Assembly: GCF_001411555.2 (NCBI RefSeq)
Contig: NC_049916.1
Coordinates: 5,084,001-5,148,000 of the forward strand
Length of the DNA: 64,000 nt
DNA from: Juglans regia
Taxonomy: Eukaryota > Streptophyta > Magnoliopsida > Fagales > Juglandaceae
Direction: 5' to 3'
In this document: in pieces, positions 56,206-64,000 of the stretch
Layout: each line of letters begins with the position of its first letter
Position numbering within the stretch: the first letter of the stretch is position 1
Position numbers and translations under genes: made by a program
The notes under the pieces: generated by a model
What the model was told of the DNA's origin: nothing
Databases searched by the model: none
What the model saw: the letters and a program-made list of their open reading frames with translations, nothing else

Positions 56206-59200
56206 GGCTCCTTGCTTGGAACTGCCGAGGTATTGTCCGAACTCGTGCAATTAGATCCCACAGGGCAAATATCAAGATCTATAATCCTGAAGTAATTTTT
56301 CTTTCAGAAACCTTATTATCTCCAAGTGATAATGAACGTATTGTAAATATCCTTGGCTTTTCATTTTTTTTCCACTCCCCATCAACCAAAAAATGGGGAG
56401 GCCTTTTGTTAATGTATCGTCTTGGTTTCGATACAGAACTTGTGAATATTTCTAGCAATATGATATATGTGTTGGTCTACTCTGATCCCATTCAAATGCC
56501 ATGACTTCTGAACCTTGTTTACTGCCCAGTCCCGTTTAGTCAAAAACAGCATTTTTGGGAACTTCTTAGCCTAATTATTGAGTCTTTTTTTGGGCCTTCT
56601 CTTGCAATTGGGGACTTTAACTCGATCCTATCTCAACCAAAAAACTTAGGGGGTAAATTCTTTGCTCAATCCTTTAAAATGAATGGGCTTCCTCTCTTCA
56701 TGCATAGATTTGGGTTTGTTGATATCGGGTTTAATAGTCCAAAATATACCTGGTCAAACAAGAGGGACGGTTACAATCTTATCAAAGAGAGATTAGATAG
56801 AGGGATTGCCAATTTAGCTTGGCTTGATCTGTTCCCACATGCATTCATCACTACCCTCACCCGTGATTCCTCTGATCATGCTCCAATCTTATTGGACTCA
56901 TCTAATAGAAAGCCTTCCCCCAAAGCTTTTAAATTTGAGGAGTTTTGGTTGAGAGACATTTCTATTTTCGGGATCATTAAAAAAGCATGGAATTGCAATT
57001 TCATAGGAACCCCCTCCTTTATCCTCTCAAAAAAACTCAAGCATACAAAAAAAGCCCTTCAAGAGTGGAATATCAGAAACTTTGGTCATATTCAAACCCA
57101 AATAAAAAATCTTTTTGAGATTCTTTCCTCAATCCAAGATCAAGATCAGATACCCTCTCCTATCTCTTTGGAATCGGACCTGCAAGCAAATCTTCATGAA
57201 CTCCGTCTTAGGGAAGAATCTCTCTAGAATCAAAAATCCAGAGTGACTTGGCTCACCACTACGGATTTAAACACTAAATTCTTTCATGCTTGTACTGTGA
57301 TCAGACGTAGAAGTAACAATATTGAAAGTCTTAAAATGGGAAGAAATCAATGGTCTTCTGATCCATCCATTATCTCCACTACCATTCTGGATAATTTTCA
57401 AAACACATTGACCTCTTCCAATCCTATACCACTTGTAGATCTGGATCATCATTTTCCAAGAAAATTCACTGATGCTGAAATGATTTCCTTTGCCATATTC
57501 CTTCTGATGAGGAAATTTCCCTTCTTGTTAAAGCTCTTCCCTTCTCGAAAGCTCTAGGTCCCGATGGTTTCACGAGCCTTTTTTACAAAAAAATTTGGGA
57601 AATCATCAAATCTGACATTCTGGCCACTGTAAAAGGCTTCTTCATTCAAGGAAAACTCCTAAAAAAGCTCAATCATACCAATTTAGTTTTGATTCCAAGG
57701 TGGAAAATCCAAATGACATCAAACAATTTAGACCTATTAGCCTTTCTGCTATAAGATTATAGTAAAAATCCTCGCCAATAGGTTTAAAACTATTTTGCCA
57801 AGCATCATTTCCCCTTATCAATCTGCTTTCTTGCCAAGTGGACTCATTCAAGAAAACACGATCTTGGCTCAAGAGATTTTTCACCTTATAAAAAAAAAAA
57901 AAAAAAACCAGAACTTGTATTATGGCTATCAAAATTGATATGGCTAAAACTTTTGACTCTATGGAATGGACATTAATTCTGGATGTTCTTCATCACATTG
58001 GTTTCAATCATAAATGGATTCATTGGATTAAAGAATGCATTTCTATTGTCTCCTATTCAATCATTATCAATGGGTCCCCATATGGTTTCTTTCAACCTTT
58101 GAGAGGTTTAAGACAGGGAGATCCCTTATCTCCTTTTCTTTTCATTCTTGGCACTGAAGTGCTCTCTAGACTCATCATCCATAAAGAAAACCTTGGCTGC
58201 TTTAGAGGCATAAAATTGTCAAGAGAGGGACCCTTCATCTCCAATTTGCTCTTTGCTGATGATCTGTTCTTTTTTGGTACGATCAATTCTCAAAATGCCC
58301 AAGCATTTGCAAATTGTATTACCACCTATAATTCATGGTCAGGGCAAAATATCAACAATAAGAAATCATCTCTTCATTTCAGTGCAAACATCAATCCGGA
58401 CTCTAGCAATGATGTTAAAAATTTCTTTGACTTCAGAACTTCACCTCCAAACTCTAAATATTTGGGCCTGCCCCTCACCAATGGTGTTGAAAAGAAGAGA
58501 TTCCTATCTGAACTTATCAAGAAAATCCAAGTCAAACTTCATGGTTGGAAAACAAAAATTTTTTCCCAGGCATCAAAATCTATCCTCATCAGATCGGTGG
58601 CAAGCTCTTTACCCTCTTTTGCCATGTCCACCTTTCTCTTCCCTAAGGAAATGGCAAAAAAAAATTGATACTTTGTTAAGGAGGTTCTGGTGGGGGTATG
58701 AAGACAAACAAAAAAAGAAGTTTACCCCAAAGTCTTGGAATTCGATTTGTCTACCTAAATCCATGGGTGGTCTTGGTTTTAAGTAGACTTTCATCTTCAA
58801 TTCAGCTCTTATTTCCAAATTAGCTTGGACTTTCATCAATGGATCTACCAGCCTTTGGAAAGAAGCCCTTTCTAAGAAATACCTAAGATCAAATTCCTTT
58901 CTAGATGTATTCCCCAAGCAAACGGACTCCAGGTGTTGGAAAAGTCTCTTAAAACAAAGAGACTTCTTAAGGGCCAGTATGTGTTATCAGATCGATAACG
59001 GAGCCACCACAAGAGTTTGGATTGATCCCTAGATTCCCACTCTGCCAACCAGTACACCTCAACCGCATCTGACAAATAATATTGTTGACCACTCCATGAC
59101 TATTTCGGAGCTCATCTTAGAAGAGCCAAGGCGTTGGAACACCCTTCTCTTGAATGCCCTCTTCTCAGTAAATACCACCAGAGAAATCCTAAAAACTCCC

Positions 59201-60334
59201 TTAGCCAACCATAACTTCCAACACATTCCTGACAAGACCAAATGGCTCCATCATGCTTCTGAGAACTTTTTTGTAAAATCAGCCTATAGAGCCTTGGTTC
59301 ATCAGAATGGCATTTCTCCTACTAGTAGCCTACCCATCAATTGGAAGATCCTCTAGAAGATGAAGATTCAGGATAGACTAAAAATGCTTCTTTGGAAAAT
59401 TAGCCATAATATCCTCCTTACAAAAATCATGATCAGCACAGTTATTCCCCTAGATGAAGATCAAATCCGATGCCCCCTATGCAAAGCTGAACTTGAAGAT
59501 CTCCCTCATCTCTTCCTCAATTGCATTTTCTCTAGAGTAATGTGGAGACATTCTAAGTGGCTGATTAATACCTTCTACTTTGTAAGCCAACCGATATCCA
59601 ATTGGATTAGCATCATCATTAATCCATCCCCCAATCTAAAAATACCTGAAGAAGAGAAACATGATTTCCAGATTTTTGCTACCGTTGCAATAGATCACCT
59701 TTGGTTCATAAGGAATAAGCTTGAACATGATTACGCAACACCCTCCTTTTCTGTGTATGTAGAATCTGTTTTTAAGCTTGCTAAACAGCACACAAGAGCA
59801 TGGGCAGACCAAGAAAATCAGATTGAAGAATTTGAAGAAAGACAACTTGATGGATACCAACTCATCACATTCGATCTGGCCACAAAAAATGAAGGATCTA
59901 TTCTTGCATCTCTTTGTTGGGTGGACAATGGGGAGTTATTATTTGCAAAAACCGATCTCATCAGCAAGGTAAGCTCCAATGTCGGAGAAGCATCTACAGC
60001 CTTAATGGCCATTAAAGAAGCAAAGAAGCTGAAGCTAGAAAGAATAATTTTAGAGGGCGACTCTAAAGTCACTATCCAAGCAATGTTAAACACCTCCCCA
60101 ATCCAAGAATGGATCATGAGCCCAATAATCAACGACATCAGACATCACCTAGAGTCATTCAAGGAATGGAAGGCGAAGAAAATGCATCGATCACAAAATC
60201 GATGCACGCATAACTTAGCACAGTGGGCCGCGACAATGCAAGCCTTTGGCAATATCCCACAAATCCAAATTACTCTGTCACTGCTACAATTCCATAGTGG
60301 GAAAGACCCTCCCAACAATGTTATATTTCAGTAA
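56202..60334 (+). pseudogene. LINE ORF2: endonuclease, reverse transcriptase, zf-RVT and RNase H
   Basis: The start MRLLAWNCRGI is the APE-like endonuclease N-terminus; NPEVIFLSET, LAIGDFNSIL and SSDHAPILL are its later motifs (to about 56900). In-frame stops at 56502 (TGA) and 57225 (TAG) and a frameshift near 57500 follow. RT: ALGPDGFTSLFYK at about 57550, IKIDMAKTFDSMEW at 57928, RGLRQGDPLSPFLF at about 58100, and the catalytic box FADD at about 58253. The zinc-binding region zf-RVT is at about 59220-59550 (RCPLCKAELEDLPHLFLNC). At about 59870-60240 an RNase H-like domain is seen (FDLATKN, GEASTALMAIKEA, LEGDSK), keeping Asp, Glu and Asp. It nicks DNA and primes reverse transcription in intact elements. 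This copy is broken in several places. Confidence 0.88.
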
Positions 60335-60493
60335 TTTCCAGTTTCCAAGACTACATTGTATGATGTTTCTCTTTTTTTTAATGCAACTTGCTTAAAAAAA
60401 AAAAAAAAAAGTGTATAATGCACCTTTTTTATTATGGATCTTGCTATTGTACCGATAAAAGGTACGATTGTTTGAACCGATCATTTGAATTTT

Positions 60494-61133
60494 AGGTTAA
60501 TTACCCTTTGTCTCCTTAAATTTTTACTCAATTCGTAATGTACTTTCAAAACTAATAATTACATCAAAGTGGACCCTCAGACTTTCAAAACTTCTCAATC
60601 CCCACCTTCCGTCTACTAGCAGCGTCAAATTTAACAGAAATTTACTGTAAAGATATAATTTTCATCTAATTTATTATCATTGACCATATAAAATATAAAA
60701 TAATATATGTTATCAATTAATAATAAATCATTAATCATTAACAATATATAAAGTTATTTTATACCTAAGTTGCAAGCAAGTATGAATAATATATATATAT
60801 ACAATGAAATTATTTGATATTCATTAACCATATATAAATTAATAAAAAAAATTATTTAATGATTTATGATTTATTATTAATTGATAGCATATATTATTTT
60901 ATATTTTTTATGGTCAATGATAATAAATTAGATGAAAATTACATCTTTACAGTGAATGTTATGCACATAGTAGCACGTGTTGTGAATTTCCGTTAGATTT
61001 AACGCTGATGGTAGATGGAAGGGGTGGATTGGGAAGTTTTGAAAGTTCGAGGGTCCACTTTGATGCAATTATTAGTTTCGGAGGCACATTATGAATTGAG
61101 TGAAAGTTCGAGGGGGTAAAGTGTAATTAACTC
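60494..61133. mobile_element. Foldback (MULE-like) element, about 640 bp, with 9-bp target duplication
   Basis: The left arm reads GGTTAATTACCCTTTGTC, GGACCCTCAGACTTTCAAAA, TTAATAATAAATCATTAA. The right arm is its inverse: GTTTTGAAAGTTCGAGGGTCC, GGGTAAAGTGTAATTAAC. Arms extend about 300 bp each, almost to the centre. TTGAATTTT stands directly outside both ends (60485-60493 and 61134-61142). A 9-bp duplication is the length produced by Mutator-like elements. No coding sequence. Confidence 0.8.
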
Positions 61134-61249
61134 TTGAATTTTTCTTTTACATATTTTTTAAATATCTTTAAATATTTTTTTACAATATATATATATATAT
61201 AAATTCACTAATAACCACTTATTTAGTTATTAAGTTTTTTGTTTTTTTA

Positions 61250-61500
61250 TGGAAACAGACTTCCTTTCATTCAATGAACCGAAGTTACAACTTTGACTTA
61301 TCAATACAAGAAAAACCCAGACTATAAGATAAACTACGCATCTACTCTGGGGCATCCCCGCACACATTTTGGCTGATATTGTCTTAACTTCTCAACAACT
61401 CTCTCCTAACAGAGAAAGCGCTCTATAAAAACAAAACTGAATAGCCCCCTCCATCCTCTCAGGGAGGAGGAGTACGAGATACTGCTGCTATGGACACCAA
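61250..61500 (-). mobile_element. Non-LTR retroposon 3' end (minus strand)
   Basis: On the minus strand the words ATATCAGCCAAAATGTGTGCGGGG, AAAGTTGTAAC and GAATGAAAGGAAGTC correspond in order to the 3' ends at 12375-12689 and 13480-13900 (GTCAGCC...GTGTGCTGGG, AAAGTTGTA, AATGGAATGAGATCC). This is a relative or diverged copy of that family. Confidence 0.45.
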
Positions 61501-62240
61501 GTCCAATAGCCTATTTCTTATTTATTAATAACTAAACAACAAAAACTACAATATAAAACAACAAAAACAACAGAACCACAGAACCACAAGCACCGACATG
61601 AGCCCAGACGGCACGCCCACCGCAAGTATCGGCTTCACGAGCCTAGACGGCAAGAGCACCCAGCTCTCGCACGAACATTAGCCTCCACTGCGTAGGCCGG
61701 CTGTAGCATCGCCCACCACTCTCGACCAGCCCTTGCCCCAGATTGCTTCTGATCTAACGGCTCAACACCTCACTCGAGTCAAAAAGAAGAAAATGAACAA
61801 AAACACTAAGAAAATGGAGGGACAGAGCACAAAGCGGCATGAGTGGCGTGTGTAAGACATGCCCCACTCTAGGAGGAAAGCCGACAGTCGATCTTTGAAG
61901 TCCCAGAGTTAGAGGTCCTAAAAAAGCCAAGTATTGCATCGGCAGAAGGCTCCTCAGTGGCACGTGAGGGCCACGCGCCGACGAGCTACGAAACTTCCCC
62001 TCGCGCGTGTGGTTACGCTCCACTCCAATTGGCGTCGCGTTTGGTAAACGTGAAGATTGGCGAGTGGGCATCATCCAAGTGGGGCGCATGTTAGCTAATG
62101 GGCGTCGAAAAGTCCCGAACGACGATCCTCCCTTATTTGGCCTAAAAAAACACAAAAACAAAAATCAAAACACTACACAAGAAAAGAAAACAGACAGAGG
62201 AGAGAGGATGGGGGAAAGGAAGGAGGGGGGAAGGAGCTTA
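61501..62240. other. GC-rich non-coding segment, probably retroelement-derived
   Basis: The segment 61560-62140 is strikingly more GC-rich than its neighbours and contains a 135-codon minus-strand ORF with no recognisable domain. It may be the body of the retroposon whose 3' end is at 61250-61500. The evidence for a gene is insufficient. Confidence 0.4.
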
Positions 62241-62600
62241 AGCTTCCACCCCCTTTAGCCGGATCTAATGTTTGGGAGTTTAGAGAGAAGGGAGAACGTT
62301 TTAGAAAGAGAGAGACAAGTTTTAATAATATCTACAAATATGCCTCCATTAACTTATTTGAGTTTTTTTTTAAAAAAACATGTATAAATCTACTTAGGAG
62401 TCCAGTTTATCGGTCCCCCAAGCTTCCACCCCCAACAGCCGGATCTAGTGTTTGGGAGTTTAGAGAGAAGGGAGAGAGTTTTAGAAAGAGAGAGACAAGT
62501 TTTAATAATATCTACAAATATTCCTCCGTTAACATATTTGAATTTTTTAAAAAAGATACATGTATCAATCTACTTAGGAGTCCAGTTTATCAGTCCCCCA
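62241..62600. repeat. Tandem duplication, 180-bp unit, two copies
   Basis: Units 62241-62420 and 62421-62600 both start AGCTTCCACCCCC, contain GTTTGGGAGTTTAGAGAG and CAAGTTTTAATAATATC, and end CAGTTTATC(G/A)GTCCCCCA. They are about 93% alike by eye. No coding content. Confidence 0.9.
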
Positions 62601-62689
62601 AGCATTTTTGTTTTCTAATTCAACATGTTAACTATATACTGCAGTACTGCACCTTTTTATTTATTATTAATGATGAGTTAGGGCCTAGA

Positions 62690-62866
62690 CTCTCATGTAA
62701 TGCATTTTCTCATCATGCAAATGAGGTAAATCACTTGTTGAATCCAACGGTTCGAAGATTCGACCCCTAGAAGTTGTTAGCACCCAACGATTCGAAACTT
62801 AGATCTAAAGGGAGCACAGGGCCAAGAAGCTTACCAGTTGAGCCAACTCCAAGGGTTCAACCTTTT
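62690..62866 (-). mobile_element. tRNA-derived SINE (minus strand), truncated
   Basis: On the minus strand TTGGAGTTGGCTCAACTGGTAAGC contains an RNA polymerase III A box (TGGCTCAACTGG, 62834-62845). About 36 nt later a B box-like GTTTCGAATC lies at 62789-62798, followed by GTTGGGTGC.AACAA.TTCTAGGGG. This order and spacing are those of plant tRNA-derived SINEs. The 3' part is lost or replaced and no A-tail is clear. Confidence 0.6.
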
Positions 62867-62869
62867 TAT

Positions 62870-63293
62870 TTTCAATTTCAACCCTTGCATGCAAACCTGA
62901 CACCTTGAAAAATTACTACAATCAAGGTGTGTAAGGTTCGAGAACTGAATCAAGAAAAGTTTGGTTAAAATGACATAATGAGAAAGGATGAGGAATGACA
63001 CGAAAACCTTTCGATGAACACGTTGGTTTGCAAAGTCCTACTGACATTTCGATAAGTCTGCCTGCTATCATTCTCTTTATATACAGATAGTCGTAGGTAT
63101 GCACTCAAGAAAAACAGACAAGAAATTAACCAAAATGACAAAAAAAAAAATGGTAAATCCTGTATTGGTATGAACATATGGAAAATAGGTTTCACCTATG
63201 ATGCCCTGGGAGATCAGCGTGCACGATCCAGTACACATTCACCCCAACCATGTGGGGCACTATAATGTACATAATGCTAACATTGCCGCTGTT
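62870..63293 (-). other. Probable 3' flank/3'UTR of the AIPP2-like gene
   Basis: Non-coding between the SINE and the stop codon at 63294. Short ORFs here have no recognisable content. Confidence 0.4.
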
Positions 63294-64000
63294 CTATTTG
63301 CCCCGGAAGCCCCCGAAAAGCAGCCTCGAGTTACTCAAATTGTTTCTTTCGGGCAGGGGCTGCTCCGTTTTCGAAACAGGTTTTACAGTCAGTTCTTTGT
63401 CTTGGAATGGGAACGAGAGAGAAAGGGAGAGGGATGCAGAGACATCATCCTCATCCTGCTCCTTTGCCTTATTCGGGGGCTTATCTTGGTTATTTTTGCT
63501 GCCTACTTCCCCAACAAAGAAAGGCAGCATTCCTTTACTTGCCGGCTTCGTCTCAGCCCCTAAAGCAAGCTCAAGATTTGGAACCCCATCATGTAATTTA
63601 TCATCATCATCAGGTGAGAGCTTTTCCCAGGGCATTGAATTCTCCCTGGATCGAAAATCCCTTGCTTGATGTGAATCCACAGGAAAAAAGTACCTTTCAT
63701 GATTTCCCAAATCCTCTAAAATAACTTTCTCATCACAAGGTTCGTCATATTTCTTCTCAACGGAGGAACAGGGACCAGGATCAATTGTTTGAGACGTAAA
63801 TTTATCACTCCCAGAATTTCTACCCGTAGAAATTTTATGTCCAAACATAACACCAAAACCTGTCTTCAGCCTTTTATCATCGCTTCCTCCATCAACCATC
63901 ATTCTACTTGCTTCATTCCAGGGCATGCTCTGACTCATGCCAGAAGTCTGGGGAGGCATCTCTGAAAGATCCGAGTAGGGGCGTTTCCTGTGATTGGTCA
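63294..64000 (-). CDS. C-terminal exon of an AIPP2-like PHD-finger protein gene, partial
   Basis: The minus-strand reading frame is open from the right window edge to a stop at 63294, about 235 codons. It is the last coding part, and the start lies beyond the window. Text includes RKRPYSDLSEMPPQTSG, MPWNEASRMMVDGGSDDKRL, EKVILEDLGNHERYFFPVD, VPNLELALGAETKP, GMLPFFVG, an acidic EQDEDDVSASLSLSLSFPF motif and the end LLFGGFRGK. From memory these blocks are conserved at the C-terminus of plant AIPP2/PAIPP2-type proteins, nuclear PHD-finger proteins in the ASI1-EDM2 RNA-processing and chromatin complex. The PHD finger itself is not in the window. The LSLSLSFPF stretch is also reminiscent of EAR-type repression motifs (LxLxL). 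An internal intron is not needed. ORFs on the other strand are shadows. Confidence 0.65.
   Translation of the reverse strand, partial: TNHRKRPYSDLSEMPPQTSGMSQSMPWNEASRMMVDGGSDDKRLKTGFGVMFGHKISTGRNSGSDKFTSQTIDPGPCSSVEKKYDEPCDEKVILEDLGNHERYFFPVDSHQARDFRSRENSMPWEKLSPDDDDKLHDGVPNLELALGAETKPASKGMLPFFVGEVGSKNNQDKPPNKAKEQDEDDVSASLSLSLSFPFQDKELTVKPVSKTEQPLPERNNLSNSRLLFGGFRGK

Larger units (their letters stand above)
53999..60425 (+). mobile_element. Nearly complete L1-type LINE with target-site duplication and poly(A) tail
   Basis: GTGTATAATGCACCT occurs at 53999-54013 and 60411-60425, immediately outside the element. This is a 15-bp target-site duplication (17 bp if the preceding AA is counted). 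Between them lie a short 5' leader, ORF1 (DUF4283-type with zinc knuckle), a Pro-rich linker, ORF2 with endonuclease, reverse transcriptase, zf-RVT and RNase H regions, and an A-tail at 60394-60410. The ORFs contain in-frame stops and frameshifts, so it is no longer autonomous. Element proper is 54014-60410, about 6.4 kb, the expected full length for plant L1. Confidence 0.92.

Noticed and set aside
61754..62161. 135-codon minus-strand ORF in a GC-rich segment
   Set aside because: No domain, no transcript signals; likely retroelement-derived composition.

Overview
This is a stretch of a flowering-plant nuclear genome. It shows spliced genes with GT-AG introns, high AT content, many microsatellites and plant-type Ty1/copia, Ty3/gypsy (Tat-like and Athila-like), L1-type LINE, CACTA, hAT and MITE sequences, plus an endogenous pararetrovirus. 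Several short interspersed families, for example the TTTGGAT...GATGAGATGAG type, look like ones I associate with Fagales (walnut/oak relatives). That assignment is an inference from memory.

Only three host genes can be supported. (1) A plus-strand class III-like zinc alcohol dehydrogenase (ADH-like) at 22807-30249 has seven coding exons that join in frame to 376 residues. It has a 37-bp first exon and a 4-kb last intron filled with repeats. (2) A minus-strand gene at 47476-51310 has five exons and encodes about 160 residues: a small protein with an apparent plastid transit peptide and one glycine-rich membrane segment. (3) The C-terminal exon of a minus-strand gene at 63294-64000 runs off the right edge and resembles the PHD-finger AIPP2-like family.

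Everything else is repeat sequence. From left to right: hAT-like GC-rich ends (1.17-2.48 kb); a decayed copia pol (2.9-4.5 kb); an AT-rich tandem-repeat zone with TTCGAA-rich clusters and a CACTA-like element carrying a broken 'putative plant transposon protein' gene (4.5-9.55 kb); a second CACTA-like end (11.15-11.82 kb); two inverted copies of a non-LTR 3' end (12.4-13.9 kb); an endogenous caulimovirid (15.3-20.1 kb) between two copies of the ADH upstream region (12.7-15.3 and 20.1-21.3 kb); the ADH-like gene; a Tat-like gypsy element with both LTRs (30.6-36.8 kb); an Athila-like element bounded by a perfect 5-bp target duplication and lacking polymerase (40.2-47.2 kb), with a fragment of the same family 1.3 kb upstream; the plastid-protein gene, with a miniature LTR element in an intron; an inverted duplication of that gene's upstream region (51.5/52.4 kb); a nearly complete LINE with a 15-bp target duplication (54.0-60.4 kb); a foldback element with a 9-bp target duplication (60.5-61.1 kb); a 180-bp tandem duplication (62.2-62.6 kb); and a tRNA-derived SINE (62.7-62.9 kb).

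The most notable structure is the pararetrovirus copy. Its order is protease-RT-RNase H, downstream ORF, promoter, tRNA-Met primer site, movement protein, so it runs through the viral genome origin as expected for integration of a circular or concatemeric form. It is badly decayed by stops and frameshifts.
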